Shown: positions 43,028 through 54,853, numbered from the stretch's first letter. The stretch is 64,000 nucleotides of DNA from Rhabdochromatium marinum (GCF_016583795.1 NZ_NRRS01000001.1:111349-175348); one strand, 5' to 3'. Numbers and translations: made by a program. Notes: generated by a model not told the origin, from the letters alone.

Positions 43028-44908
43028 TCAATCTCCGTCAGCGTCGGCGCCCGGCGGTGGTGGCGGCTCAACCCGTCGTTTCAGCAGATAGCTGTCAATG
43101 ACCTGACGTGCAATGGGGGCCGCCGTAGAGCCGCCATGACGCCCATTTTCGACGATCACCGCAACGGCTATCTGCGGAGCCTCAATGGGTGCAAAGGCGA
43201 TAAAGAGCGCATGATCGCGCATGCGCTCGGCCACCTGAGCCTCGTTGTAGCGTTCGGTCTGACCGATGGTGAACACCTGGGCGGTGCCGGTCTTGCCGGC
43301 AATCCGTATCAGTCGATTGCGGATACGCCGGGCCGTGCCACGTGAGCCCTCCACCACCAGTGCCATGGCATCGACAATCCCCTGCCATTTGGCCTCGCCA
43401 TCCACGGCAATGCGATGACTGACCGCTTCGGTAGTGTGCACCAAACCCGTGGATGGATCCCGCACCGCCTGCACCATGCGCGGCTGAAAGTAGGTGCCAT
43501 GATTGGCCATGGCCGCCGTTGCAGCGGCTAACTGCAAGGGAGTTACCAAAAAAGCCCCTTGCCCAATACCAACAATAAGCGTCTCGCCTGGATACCAGGG
43601 CCGACCACGCACCCGCTCCTTCCACTCGGGCGTGGGCAGCAGACCACCCAACTCATCGGCAAAGTCAATGCCGGTTTTGGCGCCAAAACCAAAATCGGCC
43701 AAAAAGCGATCCAGTCGCTCAATGCCCATATCGTGAGCAAGACGATAAAAGAACACATCGCATGACTGCACCACAGCATCGGTCACCGTCAGAGTGCCGT
43801 GACCGCTGCGCTTCCAGCAGCGGTAGCGATGGCTGTGCCCCGGGAGCTGAAAATATCCCCCGCAGTATTTGCCATCACGAAAGCTGATAGCACCACTGGC
43901 CAGACCACCCAGTCCAATGAAAGGTTTGATAGTCGAGGCCGGGGGGTACTGCCCCCGCACGGCTCGATTGTAGAGCGGTTTGTCGATTGAGTCGCGCAAC
44001 GCGACATAATCCTTGACGCTGATGCCGTCAACAAACAAGTTGGCATCGAAGCCGGGCGTGCTGACCATCGCCAGCACTCCACCCGAATTGGGATCAATGG
44101 CTACCACAGCACCGCGCTTGCCCGCCATGGCCCGCATGATGTCCTGCTGTAGATCAATGTCCAGAAACAGCACCAGATCCTCACCCGAGGTCGGCAGCTG
44201 TTCCTCCAGTGTGCGCAGCACGCGTCCGCGCGCATTGATCTCCACCTGTTGAAAGCCCACCTTGCCGTGCAGGGCATCTTCATAGGCCTTTTCGATGCCG
44301 ATCTTGCCGATATGACTGGTCCCGGCATAGGCCGATGGATCAATGCGCTCCATCTCGCGCTCGTTGATACGCCCAACATAGCCCAGGACGTGACTGGTAT
44401 CGACGCCGAAGGGATAATAACGCAGCAGTTCGGCGTGAATCTGCACCCCTGGGAAACGATGGCTGTGCACGGCAAAGCGGGCACGCTCGGTATCGCTCAG
44501 ATCAAGCCGGATGGGCACGCCATCAAAGCGCCGGTGCTGGCGGCGCAGACGCTCGAAACGTTGGCGGTCAACGTCATTGATATTAATCAGGCGGCTCAAC
44601 GCATCAATGGTTTGGGCGATATCATCAACTTTGCCCGGGATGATTTGCAGCGAATACGAAGGCACATTATCGGCCAGCAGGACATTGTTGCGGTCGTAAA
44701 TCAGCCCGCGCATGGGCGGCAGCGGCTCCACCCGAACGCGATTATCCTCGGACAGGGTTCGATAATGCTCGCTGTTAAATACTTGCAGATAAACCAAGCG
44801 GGCGACCACGGCGGCCAGGCATAAGATGGCCACCAGGCCTGACAGTATGACCCGCCGAGTGAACAGCCGGGCTTCACCACGCGGATCATTAAACTTGGCA
44901 TCAAGCAT
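43028..44908 (-). CDS. mrdA: Penicillin-binding protein 2
   Basis: 626 residues. Membrane anchor about 18-40, dimerisation/pedestal domain about 60-230, transpeptidase with STIK (YPPASTIKPFIGLGG), SCD (VVQSCDVFFYRLAHDMG) and KTG (RIAGKTGTAQVFTIG). Class B PBP that cross-links new wall during elongation. The PBP2-type insert with CGGYFQLPGHSHRYRCWK is present. Confidence 0.97.
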   Translation of the reverse strand: MLDAKFNDPRGEARLFTRRVILSGLVAILCLAAVVARLVYLQVFNSEHYRTLSEDNRVRVEPLPPMRGLIYDRNNVLLADNVPSYSLQIIPGKVDDIAQTIDALSRLININDVDRQRFERLRRQHRRFDGVPIRLDLSDTERARFAVHSHRFPGVQIHAELLRYYPFGVDTSHVLGYVGRINEREMERIDPSAYAGTSHIGKIGIEKAYEDALHGKVGFQQVEINARGRVLRTLEEQLPTSGEDLVLFLDIDLQQDIMRAMAGKRGAVVAIDPNSGGVLAMVSTPGFDANLFVDGISVKDYVALRDSIDKPLYNRAVRGQYPPASTIKPFIGLGGLASGAISFRDGKYCGGYFQLPGHSHRYRCWKRSGHGTLTVTDAVVQSCDVFFYRLAHDMGIERLDRFLADFGFGAKTGIDFADELGGLLPTPEWKERVRGRPWYPGETLIVGIGQGAFLVTPLQLAAATAAMANHGTYFQPRMVQAVRDPSTGLVHTTEAVSHRIAVDGEAKWQGIVDAMALVVEGSRGTARRIRNRLIRIAGKTGTAQVFTIGQTERYNEAQVAERMRDHALFIAFAPIEAPQIAVAVIVENGRHGGSTAAPIARQVIDSYLLKRRVEPPPPPGADADGD

Positions 44909-44952
44909 CTGGGTACTGAATCAGGACAGGGAATCGGGACAGAGGGCCGGAA

Positions 44953-45432
44953 TTAAGTCACATCCAGGCGTCGCACCAGAGCCCGCAGCAGAGCGGCGAA
45001 CCAGGGCCACAGCAGCATGCTGACGATGGTGGCATTCCAGTAGGACAGTCCGGGCGTTGGCTGATTCGTGGCACTCAGCACCCAGAGCGACACTAGGCGC
45101 TCCACGGTTAGAATCAGCCAGACCGACAGCGCCTGCTGCCAAGCGAGAAAGAGCGCAATCCGATGTTGCAGCTCAACGGTCAGATAGCCCATGATCGAAA
45201 AGCTGAGGGCATGCAGCCCCAGCAGGGAGCCGGTCACCACATCCAGCATCAAACCGGCAAAAAACGCCCAAAACACGCCCACGCGATCCGGGAAGGCCGT
45301 CACCCAGAAAACGATCGTCAGTGCCGCCCATTGCGGACGATAGCCGATGGCCCAAGTCGGCATCGGCAGAATGGTCAGAAACCAGGCCACGCCCAGGGTC
45401 AGCAGGATGGTCCAGAGAAAACGTATGGACAC
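44953..45432 (-). CDS. mreD: Rod-shape protein MreD
   Basis: 159 residues from a GTG at 45432, 8 bases after the mreC stop; the longer open frame to 45534 lies inside mreC and is rejected. Five hydrophobic segments (FLWTILLTLGVAWFLTILP, LTIVFWVTAFPDRVGVFWAFF, GLHALSFSIMGYLTVEL). PDRVGVFWAFFAGLMLDVVTG matches the conserved centre of MreD. It links MreC to the elongasome in the membrane. Shine-Dalgarno is weak. Confidence 0.9.
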   Translation of the reverse strand: MSIRFLWTILLTLGVAWFLTILPMPTWAIGYRPQWAALTIVFWVTAFPDRVGVFWAFFAGLMLDVVTGSLLGLHALSFSIMGYLTVELQHRIALFLAWQQALSVWLILTVERLVSLWVLSATNQPTPGLSYWNATIVSMLLWPWFAALLRALVRRLDVT

Positions 45433-45440
45433 GCGGACGC

Positions 45441-46340
45441 TCAGGGTTCCAAAACCGCGTGCTGGGAAGACGCGGTTCCAACCCCACCCGCATCGGTCAC
45501 AGCACCCTCTTCCATGAGCCTCGGCAATGACCACACCATCAGCACCTCGTGACTGCGATCAAGCCGTGCCGTGGGCTCGGCGGTAACGGTTGCAAAGCGT
45601 TTGCCCGGTTCAATGCTCACTTCCGTCACCCGCGCGACCGGATACCCAGGCGGATAGGTGCCGCCCAGTCCAGAGGTAACCAAGAGATCGCCCACCCGAA
45701 TATCGGCTTTTTTGGGGACATGCAGCAGATTTAACTGGTCGATCAGCCCAGACCCGGTCGCGATGGACCTGAGTCCATTGCGGTTGACCTTGACCGGCAA
45801 TGAGTGTCTGGCATCGGTGATGAGCAACACTGTGGAGGTGAGAGGGTTGGCGCGCTCGACCTGCCCCATCACCGCATTGGCATCTAACACAGGCTGGCCA
45901 ACAAAGACTCCCGACAGGGTTCCCTTATCCACCAGCACCTGCTGGCGGTAAGGATCAAGATCCACTTGCAACAACTCGGCAATCAGTACCCGCTCACCCA
46001 CCTTGAACGCTGAGCCTAACAGATTACGCAGCCGTTCGTTCTCTGATTCCAGGGCATCGAAGCGCTGCAAACGCGCGCTCAGCGTCAGATTTTCCTGGTG
46101 CAGACGCTTGTTCTCAGCGCGCAACTGTGCCTTGTCGGCCACTTGATTTTCAATGTTTCGGGCTAAGCGTGAGGGCAAGGCTGCAAGAAAATGCAGTGGA
46201 TAAAGGGTCACGGCCAGCCCGGAGCGCAGGGCATCAAACTCTCGATAGTGCAGATCAGCAATGATCAGCGCCAGCGCCACCAATGACGCCATCACCAAGC
46301 GCACAATCGCCGAAGGTCCACGGTTAAACAGAGGCTTCAT
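45441..46340 (-). CDS. mreC: Rod-shape protein MreC
   Basis: 299 residues. Membrane helix about 12-30 after the start KPLFNRGPSAIVRLVMASL. Coiled coil about 60-105 (ADKAQLRAENKRLHQENLTLS). Beta-barrel domain with VLVDKGTLSGVFVGQPVLDANAVMGQV and DLLVTSGLGGTYPPGYPVARV. The C-terminal 30 residues (GAVTDAGGVGTASSQ) are low-complexity. Periplasmic scaffold that activates PBP2. Gap of 76 bases to mreB. Confidence 0.96.
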   Translation of the reverse strand: MKPLFNRGPSAIVRLVMASLVALALIIADLHYREFDALRSGLAVTLYPLHFLAALPSRLARNIENQVADKAQLRAENKRLHQENLTLSARLQRFDALESENERLRNLLGSAFKVGERVLIAELLQVDLDPYRQQVLVDKGTLSGVFVGQPVLDANAVMGQVERANPLTSTVLLITDARHSLPVKVNRNGLRSIATGSGLIDQLNLLHVPKKADIRVGDLLVTSGLGGTYPPGYPVARVTEVSIEPGKRFATVTAEPTARLDRSHEVLMVWSLPRLMEEGAVTDAGGVGTASSQHAVLEP

Positions 46341-46416
46341 GCAAGGACTGCAGAAGATTATCCGGCTGGAAGGAAGGGCATGCGCAGACCCGGATCCTGC
46401 TCAAAGCATGCGTGCG

Positions 46417-47613
<1,197 letters not shown>

Positions 47614-47684
47614 TCAGCTCATGGCTGTGCAGGCTACAAAACATCCTGAGAGAAGCAGAGGGTTGAGCGCTGCGCGCGCGGGAC

Positions 47685-47713
47685 ATTAAACATCCAAACC
47701 CCTAATCTAGCAA
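47685..47713 (-). promoter_or_regulatory. Predicted sigma-70 promoter for the mreBCD cluster
   Basis: Read leftward: TTGCTA (47708-47713), 17 bases, TTTAAT (47685-47690). The -10 matches consensus at five of six positions and the -35 at four of six. It lies about 220 bases upstream of the mreB start codon. Confidence 0.5.
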
Positions 47714-47844
47714 TCTCAGCCTTACTCGGCAAGACACCGAACGGCAACAGTGCCAAAATCTCTCAAGATCTCATAGATCCAACCGCCGGCAATTCCAAGC
47801 GGCGCGCTCTTGTGGTAGCTTGGAGGGCTTAATATCGCCGCCTG

Positions 47845-47870
47845 GCATCCAGTTCGCTAAACTGGGATGC
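47845..47870 (+). other. Hairpin upstream of gatC
   Basis: GCATCCAGTT (47845-47854) pairs with AACT and GGATGC (47860-47863, 47865-47870) around the loop CGCTA, with one bulged G. Ten base pairs, no U-tract. It is about 80 bases before the gatC start codon, so could lie in its leader. Confidence 0.4.
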
Positions 47871-47952
47871 TCAGCGTCCGTACTGGTTTCGAGTGCTTAA
47901 AGTTGCGCATGATACCAGCATCCATTCACCCCTATCCACTGACTAGGCTACC

Positions 47953-48234
47953 ATGCAATCGTCTGATGTCGCGCGAATCGCGCATCTTGCCAAACTTGCC
48001 ACTGATGCCAGCGAACTGGAGCAATACGCCAGCGAGCTGACAGCCATTCTGACCCTGGTTGAGCAAATGAATCGGCTTGACACCGCCGGAGTCGAACCCC
48101 TGGCCCACCCACTGGAGCTGACCCAACGCCTGCGCCCCGATGTGGTAACCGAGCCGGATCAGCGCGAAGGCTTCCAGCGCCATGCGCCGCTGACCGAAGA
48201 CGGCTTCTATCTGGTGCCCCGGGTCATCGAGTAG
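47953..48234 (+). CDS. gatC: Asp/Glu-tRNA amidotransferase subunit C
   Basis: 93 residues. SSDVARIAHLAKLATDASELEQYASEL, LVEQMNRLDTAGVEPLAHP and LRPDVVTEPDQREGFQRHAP, ending GFYLVPRVIE, are the full GatC pattern. It wraps around GatA and GatB and stabilises the complex. First of the gatCAB operon. Confidence 0.97.
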   Translation: MQSSDVARIAHLAKLATDASELEQYASELTAILTLVEQMNRLDTAGVEPLAHPLELTQRLRPDVVTEPDQREGFQRHAPLTEDGFYLVPRVIE

Positions 48235-48309
48235 CCAGGCGCCTGCCGCGATTGGCATCCTTCTTCAGAACCCTGTGTCATCCATTGCCAGCCCCAGGAT
48301 TGCAGCACC

Positions 48310-49776
48310 ATGCTTGACCAAGCCACCGGCGATTCCATCTGCGCACTGGCCGCGCGTCTGCGCCGCCGCGAATGCTCCAGCCGCGAACTGACGGCGGCCT
48401 ACCTCGCCCGCATCGAGCACCACGACGCCGCGCTCAACAGCTTCATCACCGTCACCCCCGAAGCGGCGCTCGCGGCCGCCGAGGCTGCCGATCAGCAGCT
48501 CGCGTGCGGCGCAGGCGGTCCGCTGACCGGCATTCCCATTGCGCATAAGGACATTTTCTGCACCCAGGGCGTGCGCACCAGCTGCGCCTCACGCATGCTG
48601 GATAACTTCATCGCGCCCTACGATGCCACCGTTGTCAGCCGCCTGCACCAGGCCGGCGCCATCAGCCTGGGCAAAACCAACATGGACGAGTTCGCCATGG
48701 GCTCGTCGAATGAGACCAGCTGGTACGGCCCGGTCACCAATCCCTGGGATTCAACCCGGGTGCCGGGAGGATCATCCGGCGGCTCCGCAGCGGCGGTGGC
48801 CGCCGGGCTCTGCATGGCCGCCACAGCCACCGACACCGGCGGCTCCATCCGCCAACCGGCGGCCTTTTGCGGCGTCACCGGCCTCAAACCCACCTACGGG
48901 CGCTGCTCGCGCTGGGGCATGATCGCCTTTGCCTCCAGCCTCGATCAGGCCGGGGTAATCGCGCGCAGTGCTGCCGATGCCGCGCTGATCTTGCAGGCCA
49001 TGGCCGGCTTCGACCGCCAGGACTCAACCAGCGCCGATGAACCGGTGCCGGATTACTCGGCCGAGCTGGAAACAAGTCTCCAGGGGCTGCGCATCGGGCT
49101 GCCGCGTGAATTCATGAGCGCAGAGCTTGACAGCGACATCGCCGCATCTGTCGAAGATGCCATCGGCCTGTTGCGCACCCTGGGCGCCGAGGTGCGCGAG
49201 ATCAGCCTGCCCAACAGCGCACTTGCCGTCCCAGCCTATTATGTGGTGGCGCCGGCGGAGTGTTCCTCCAACCTGGCCCGCTATGATGGCGTACGCTTCG
49301 GCCATCGCTGCACCGATCCCGTCGATCTGGAGGACCTGTACCGGCGCAGTCGCGGCGAGGGCTTCGGGGCCGAGGTCAAACGCCGCATTATGATCGGCAC
49401 CTATGTGCTCTCAGCCGGCTACTATGATGCCTATTATCTGAAAGCCCAGCAGATTCGTCGCTTGATCAAGCAGGACTTCCAGCACGCACTGAGCGAGGTT
49501 GATGTCATTCTCGGCCCCACCGCGCCCACCACCGCCTTCGCGCTCGGGGACAAGAGCGCCGACCCGGTGGCCATGTACCTGAACGACATTTACACCATCT
49601 CGGCCAATCTCGCCGGTCTGCCCGGCCTGTCGCTGCCCATCGCTCCCGTGCAAGGCTTACCGGTGGGTCTGCAACTGATCGGCAACTATTTTGCCGAGGC
49701 GCGTCTGCTCAATGTTGCGCATCAGTTGCAGCAACACAGCGACTGGCATTTGGCACGCCCATCGGCGTTCGCCTGA
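48310..49776 (+). CDS. gatA: Asp/Glu-tRNA amidotransferase subunit A
   Basis: 488 residues. Amidase signature with catalytic Lys in [10 protein letters not shown] and the Ser-cis-Ser loops [17 protein letters not shown] and [15 protein letters not shown]. It releases ammonia from glutamine for conversion of misacylated Glu-tRNA(Gln) and/or Asp-tRNA(Asn). Presence of GatCAB suggests glutaminyl- or asparaginyl-tRNA is formed indirectly. 75 bases after gatC. Confidence 0.98.
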   Translation: MLDQATGDSICALAARLRRRECSSRELTAAYLARIEHHDAALNSFITVTPEAALAAAEAADQQLACGAGGPLTGIPIAHKDIFCTQGVRTSCASRMLDNFIAPYDATVVSRLHQAGAISLGKTNMDEFAMGSSNETSWYGPVTNPWDSTRVPGGSSGGSAAAVAAGLCMAATATDTGGSIRQPAAFCGVTGLKPTYGRCSRWGMIAFASSLDQAGVIARSAADAALILQAMAGFDRQDSTSADEPVPDYSAELETSLQGLRIGLPREFMSAELDSDIAASVEDAIGLLRTLGAEVREISLPNSALAVPAYYVVAPAECSSNLARYDGVRFGHRCTDPVDLEDLYRRSRGEGFGAEVKRRIMIGTYVLSAGYYDAYYLKAQQIRRLIKQDFQHALSEVDVILGPTAPTTAFALGDKSADPVAMYLNDIYTISANLAGLPGLSLPIAPVQGLPVGLQLIGNYFAEARLLNVAHQLQQHSDWHLARPSAFA

Positions 49777-49799
49777 ACACGCACTTGCGGAGACGAAGC

Positions 49800-51245
49800 A
49801 TGCAATGGGACGTTGTGATCGGTCTTGAGATTCACACCCAACTCAAGACAGCGTCAAAAATTTTCTCCGGTGCCGCCACCACCTTTGGCGCCGAACCCAA
49901 TCGCCAGGCCTGCGCGGTCGATCTCGGCCTGCCCGGCGTACTGCCGGTGCTAAACATCGAAGCCGTGCGCCACGCGGTGCGCTTTGGCACCGCCATCGGC
50001 GCCGAGATTGCGCCGCGTTCGGTGTTCGCACGCAAAAACTATTTTTACCCCGACCTGCCCAAAGGCTACCAGATCAGCCAGTATGAGCTGCCGGTAGTTG
50101 GGCGCGGCCAGGTGGAGATTCTGCTTGATGACGGCGACACCAAAACCATTGGTGTGACCCGCGCGCATCTGGAAGAAGATGCCGGAAAATCGGTGCATGA
50201 GGATCATCTCGGGGGAGGACGGCTCAGCGGCATCGATCTCAACCGAGCCGGGACGCCACTGCTGGAGATTGTCTCCGAGCCGGATCTGCGCTCGCCACAG
50301 GAGGCGGTCGCCTATGCGCGCAAAATTCACCAACTGGTGCGCTGGATCGGCATCAGCGACGGCAACATGCAGGAAGGCTCCTTCCGCGTCGATGCCAACA
50401 TTTCCCTGCGCCCGGCCGGCTCCGACACCCTGGGCACCCGCGCCGAGATCAAAAACATCAACTCCTTTCGCTTCCTGCACAAAGCCCTGGAATTCGAGAT
50501 CGAGCGTCAGCGCGACATCCTCGAAGACGGCGGCACGATCGTGCAGGAAACCCGGCTCTACGATGCCGAGCAGGATGAAACCCGCTCCATGCGCTCCAAG
50601 GAAGAAGCCAACGATTACCGCTACTTCCCTGATCCGGATTTGTTGCCGCTGAGCATCGACGCAGATTTCATTCAGGCGGCCACGGCGGAACTGCCGGAAT
50701 TGCCGGAGGCCATGCGCGCGCGCTTGATTGAGCAGTACGGGCTGAGCGCGACGGACGCGACCGTGCTGACCGGCTCCCTGGCTATGGCGGACTACTTCGA
50801 GCAAACCGTTGCCGGCTGTCATGATGCCAAGCTGGCGGCGAACTGGATCACCGGCAGCCTAGCCGCCGCGCTGAATAAAGCCGATCTTGATATCGAGCAC
50901 AGCCCGGTCAGCCCAGCGCAACTGATCGGCCTACTCCAGCGCATTCAGGACAACAGCATCTCGGGCAAGATCGCCAAACAAGTCTTTGACGGCCTGTGGC
51001 AGGGCGAGGGTGACGCTGATGCCATCATCGCTGCACGCGGACTGACGCAAATCACTGACACCGGCGCCATCGACAGCCTGGTCGAAGCGGTGATGGCCGC
51101 CAACCCGCAGCAGGTTGAGCAGTACCGGGCCGGCAAGGAGAAGGTGTTTGGCTTCTTCGTCGGTCAGGTGATGAAGCAGAGCCAGGGCAAGGCCAATCCC
51201 GCGCTGGTGAACCAGCTGCTCAAAGACAAGCTTGCGGGCGGTTAG
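49800..51245 (+). CDS. gatB: Asp/Glu-tRNA amidotransferase subunit B
   Basis: 481 residues from the ATG at 49800, with GGAGAC upstream. [17 protein letters not shown] start, [31 protein letters not shown] and the tail domain ending [21 protein letters not shown] are diagnostic. Activates the misacylated tRNA with ATP and amidates it using ammonia from GatA. 23 bases after gatA. Confidence 0.98.
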   Translation: MQWDVVIGLEIHTQLKTASKIFSGAATTFGAEPNRQACAVDLGLPGVLPVLNIEAVRHAVRFGTAIGAEIAPRSVFARKNYFYPDLPKGYQISQYELPVVGRGQVEILLDDGDTKTIGVTRAHLEEDAGKSVHEDHLGGGRLSGIDLNRAGTPLLEIVSEPDLRSPQEAVAYARKIHQLVRWIGISDGNMQEGSFRVDANISLRPAGSDTLGTRAEIKNINSFRFLHKALEFEIERQRDILEDGGTIVQETRLYDAEQDETRSMRSKEEANDYRYFPDPDLLPLSIDADFIQAATAELPELPEAMRARLIEQYGLSATDATVLTGSLAMADYFEQTVAGCHDAKLAANWITGSLAAALNKADLDIEHSPVSPAQLIGLLQRIQDNSISGKIAKQVFDGLWQGEGDADAIIAARGLTQITDTGAIDSLVEAVMAANPQQVEQYRAGKEKVFGFFVGQVMKQSQGKANPALVNQLLKDKLAGG

Positions 51246-51347
51246 CCAGGCCGGGCGCTATCAGCCCTTGTGCAGCGTGCTCTGACACCCCATGTGCCAC
51301 ACAACTGCCACAACAACGCATCGTTTTATGTAAGAAGGAGGCACTTG

Positions 51348-51797
51348 GTGCATCAGTTCAAATTACCTTGGTTATTCGCTCTCTGGGTCGCGGCAACCTT
51401 GTTGCTCAGCGGCTGCTCGGCGCAAGCCGGCCCGACCATCAGCGCGCCCGAAGCCCAGCAGGCCAGCGCCGAGCAGCGCCTGACCCTGATTGATGTGCGC
51501 ACGCCCGCCGAATGGCGTCAGACCGGCGTAGCTCCCAGCGCGCTGCTGATTGACATGAACCAGCCTGGTGGCAAACAGGGCTTTGTCCAGCGGGTACTCC
51601 AGGCGGTGCAGGGCGACAAAACCACCCCCATTGCCTTGATCTGTCGCACCGGCAATCGTAGCGGCGCCACGCAGCAGGCGCTGCTGGAAGCCGGCTTTAC
51701 CCAGGTGGTCAATGTCAGCGAGGGCATGGCCGGCAGTCGCGCCGGCCCCGGCTGGCTGCGTCGCGGACTCCCGGTCGAAGCCTGCACAAATTGCTGA
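51348..51797 (+). CDS. Rhodanese-domain lipoprotein
   Basis: 149 residues from a GTG at 51348 with AAGGAGG at 51335-51341; the upstream ATG at 51270 has no such site. Lipobox LLLSGC with Cys at about 23. Rhodanese domain with DVRTPAEWRQTG and the active-site loop LICRTGNRSGATQQALLEAG (Cys about 99). It could carry sulfane sulfur or bind sulfur species in the envelope, which would suit a sulfur-oxidising host, but this is inference. Convergent with the FIST gene, 4 bases apart. Confidence 0.83.
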   Translation: MHQFKLPWLFALWVAATLLLSGCSAQAGPTISAPEAQQASAEQRLTLIDVRTPAEWRQTGVAPSALLIDMNQPGGKQGFVQRVLQAVQGDKTTPIALICRTGNRSGATQQALLEAGFTQVVNVSEGMAGSRAGPGWLRRGLPVEACTNC

Positions 51798-51801
51798 GGT
51801 C

Positions 51802-52926
51802 TCAGGGAAAAACCGTCAACACGCCGGTATAGCCGTACAGACGGTCCTGGAAAATCTCCCCATTGGCAAAGAAGCCAACTAGGGGAAAGTCGCCCAACTG
51901 GTCACGAATGAGCCGCAGTTCGTCGGAATCCTCGCCAAACAAGTTGGCACCGCGCCCCAGGCAGGACACGTAGATGCCGCCGCGCGGCGGCTGTTTGAGG
52001 CGCGATTTCAGATGCCTGAGCATCCGCGCCAGATCCTCGCGCGCGCTGTTGGCATCGCGGCGGCAGAACATCAGGTTCTGCCCCGCTTCCACCAGCTCGG
52101 CAATGGCTAGCAAGCGCTTGCTGCTGTCGATGCCCACCAGATTGCGCACCAGATAATCGCCAGTATCGCTGCCACGAATCGGCAACCCGGCGAAGACCCG
52201 CCCGCCGATCTGGCTCAGATCACGGGCCAGCTCAGGGCCAATGTCGCTTTTGAGCACATCGAGCGCCGGGCGCCCATCGAGCTGCATGATTACATTGCGC
52301 TGTGCTTCAGTGATGCGCCGTTGGGGGCCGATGGGCGAGCAACCCTGGCTGAGTCCGGTCTGTACCGCCACGGCATCGCTCAGCACCACACCAGACAGCC
52401 CGCCCCCGCAGGACTCATTGGCAATCAGGCGCGCCTCCTGGCCCACAGCCGCGCTGGACAGCCCGCCGACCAAAAACCCCGTTGCCGTACGCGCAGCCAG
52501 CTGTTCGATCAGCTCCCGCGTCTGCTTGTTGCCTGGATCGGCATGCACCAGGGCGATATAGGGCAAATGATTGCCCAGCCAGGCCTGCTGCGCGGCATCA
52601 AAGGTTTTCAGGTCGTGGGTGATGGGCGGAAATACCCGAAAGCTCTCCTCTGGCAGATCAGCCACCATGGCGGCCAGGGCCGGGCGATCATAGGACTCAA
52701 CCCCGGTGGCACAGATGCCGCCAGCGACAGCACCAACCCAGTGTTCCACCTTGGTGGCCAGACGCAGGGCATCCAACACCTCATCAAGATGGGGGCTGAG
52801 CGGCTCGGTCAGGTACACAAAGCCCAGGTGACCTGGGGCGCCGCGCAGCTCAGCCGTCGCTTGGTTGAGCATGTGCCGCCAGTCCTCGCCGCTGACGTGG
52901 GTGTGGCGAAATGCAGTCATCGTCAT
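51802..52926 (-). CDS. FIST-domain sensory protein
   Basis: 374 residues. N-terminal FIST domain about 15-205 (GHLGFVYLTEPLSPHLDEVLDAL, VGAVAGGICATGVESYDRPALA) and FIST_C about 215-370 (RGGIYVSCLGRGANLFGEDSDELRLI, PLVGFFANGEIFQD). FIST modules are thought to bind small ligands, perhaps amino acids, and are often fused to or next to signalling domains. Here there is no fused output and no kinase, methyl-accepting or cyclic-di-GMP gene beside it. Confidence 0.88.
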   Translation of the reverse strand: MTMTAFRHTHVSGEDWRHMLNQATAELRGAPGHLGFVYLTEPLSPHLDEVLDALRLATKVEHWVGAVAGGICATGVESYDRPALAAMVADLPEESFRVFPPITHDLKTFDAAQQAWLGNHLPYIALVHADPGNKQTRELIEQLAARTATGFLVGGLSSAAVGQEARLIANESCGGGLSGVVLSDAVAVQTGLSQGCSPIGPQRRITEAQRNVIMQLDGRPALDVLKSDIGPELARDLSQIGGRVFAGLPIRGSDTGDYLVRNLVGIDSSKRLLAIAELVEAGQNLMFCRRDANSAREDLARMLRHLKSRLKQPPRGGIYVSCLGRGANLFGEDSDELRLIRDQLGDFPLVGFFANGEIFQDRLYGYTGVLTVFP

Positions 52927-52966
52927 CTGTCCTCCCGCAATAAGGAACCCTACCGGACCGGCATGT

Positions 52967-54853
52967 CTAGATCTCGGCCAGGTCGCCTTTTTGCTGTAAC
53001 CAGGCCCGGCGGTCAGCCGCGCGCTTTTTGGCCAGCAGCATGTCCATCAGCAATCCGCCTTGTTCTGGATCATCCGCCGTCAGTTGCACCAAGCGCCGGG
53101 TGTCGGGATCAATGGTCGTTTCGCGCAGTTGGCGCGGATTCATTTCACCCAAACCCTTAAAGCGCTGCACACCGATTTTGCCTTTGAGTTTTTCCGCCGC
53201 GATGCGATCTAGTACGCCCTGTTTTTCGGCATCATCCAGGGCATAGAACACCTGCTTGCCGACATCAATACGATACAGCGGTGGCATGGCGACATAAATA
53301 TGGCCGCCGGCCACCAGTGCAGGAAAATGCCGCAGAAAAAGCGCACACAGCAGGGTAGCAATATGAGCGCCGTCAGAGTCGGCATCGGCCAGGATACAGA
53401 TTTTGCCAAAGCGCATGCGGGTGAGATCCTGACTACCCGGATCAACCCCGATGGCCACGGCAATATCATGCACCTCCTGCGAAGCCAGCACATCGCCGGA
53501 GTCCAGCTCCCAGGTGTTCAGAATCTTGCCGCGCAACGGCATGATGGCCTGGAATTCGCGATCCCGCGCCTGCTTGGCCGAACCACCGGCGGAGTCGCCC
53601 TCGACCAGAAACAGCTCACTGCGACGCGGATCGGTGGAGGTGCAGTCGGCCAGCTTACCCGGCAATGCCGGCCCCTGGGTGATCTTTTTGCGCGCCACTT
53701 TGCGCCCGGCGCGCATCCGCGCCTGGGCGGCGGCAATTACCAACTCGGCAATGCGCTCGGCATCGGCTACATGCTGATTCAGCCACAGGCTGAAGCTATC
53801 CTTGACCACGCCCGAAACAAAGGCGGCCGATTCACGCGAGGACAGCCGCTCCTTGGTTTGCCCGGAAAACTGCGGGTTAAGCAGCTTAACCGACAGAATG
53901 TAGCTGATGCGGTTCCAGAGATCCTCCGGCGCCAAGCGCAGCCCGCGCGGCAGCAGATTGCGAAATTCGCAGAACTCGCGCAGCGCCTCGGTCAGTCCCG
54001 AGCGCAGGCCGTTGACATGGGTGCCGCCCTGCACGGTGGGGATGAGATTTACATAGCTCTCGGTGATCAGCTCACCTTCCGGCACCCAGGCCACTGCCCA
54101 GCTCGCCGATTCGGCCTCGCTTTCCATGGCGCCCACGAACGGCGCCTCGGGTACCGTCGGCTGCTCGCCCAGCGCCTGGCGGAGATAGTCTGTCAGGCCA
54201 TCCTGATAACACCAGCTGTCGCGCTCGCCACTGGCCTCATCGTAAAAGCTCACCTCCAGACCCGGACACAGCACCGCCTTGGCCCGCAGCAAATGGCGCA
54301 GAGGGCGCTGGGCAATTTTGACGGTATCGAAGTAACCGGCCTCCGGTGAGAAGCGCAGCCGGGTGCCGGTCTCCAGGCGCTTGACGCTGCGCGTTTCCGT
54401 CAGCTCCGTGACCTTCTCGCCCTGCTCGAAGGCCATGTGATACTCCCGGCCAGCGCGCTTGACCCACACATCAAGCCGCTTGGAGAGCGCATTCACCACC
54501 GACACCCCCACCCCGTGCAGACCACCGCTGAAACGATAGCTGCCAGCGGAAAATTTCCCGCCGGCATGGAGCTTGGTCAAAATGACCTCAATCCCGGGCA
54601 AGCCCAACTGCGGATGCCGGTCAACCGGCATGCCGCGCCCATCGTCGCTGACCTGCATTGATCCGTCGGCAAACAGCTCCACCTCAATACGGCGGGCATG
54701 ACCAGCCATCGCCTCGTCAACGCTGTTATCCACCACCTCCTGAATCAGATGATTGGGGCCTGAGGTATCTGTATACATACCCGGACGTTTGCGCACCGGG
54801 TCGAGGCCGCTGAGAACCTCAATGGATGAGGCGTCATACCCGCCTTTGGTCAC
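52967..54853 (-). CDS. parE: DNA topoisomerase IV subunit B
   Basis: 628 residues from a GTG at 54853 preceded by TAGGAG; this length equals E. coli ParE, whereas the frame open to 55108 adds 85 implausible residues. SIEVLSGLDPVRKRPGMYTDT, QEVVDNSVDEAMAG and GRGMPVDRHPQLGLPGIEVI (ATP site), then the TOPRIM motifs LVEGDSAGGSAKQARDREFQ and ILADADSDGAHIATLL. Decatenates chromosomes with ParC, whose gene is not here. Confidence 0.96.
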   Translation of the reverse strand: MTKGGYDASSIEVLSGLDPVRKRPGMYTDTSGPNHLIQEVVDNSVDEAMAGHARRIEVELFADGSMQVSDDGRGMPVDRHPQLGLPGIEVILTKLHAGGKFSAGSYRFSGGLHGVGVSVVNALSKRLDVWVKRAGREYHMAFEQGEKVTELTETRSVKRLETGTRLRFSPEAGYFDTVKIAQRPLRHLLRAKAVLCPGLEVSFYDEASGERDSWCYQDGLTDYLRQALGEQPTVPEAPFVGAMESEAESASWAVAWVPEGELITESYVNLIPTVQGGTHVNGLRSGLTEALREFCEFRNLLPRGLRLAPEDLWNRISYILSVKLLNPQFSGQTKERLSSRESAAFVSGVVKDSFSLWLNQHVADAERIAELVIAAAQARMRAGRKVARKKITQGPALPGKLADCTSTDPRRSELFLVEGDSAGGSAKQARDREFQAIMPLRGKILNTWELDSGDVLASQEVHDIAVAIGVDPGSQDLTRMRFGKICILADADSDGAHIATLLCALFLRHFPALVAGGHIYVAMPPLYRIDVGKQVFYALDDAEKQGVLDRIAAEKLKGKIGVQRFKGLGEMNPRQLRETTIDPDTRRLVQLTADDPEQGGLLMDMLLAKKRAADRRAWLQQKGDLAEI

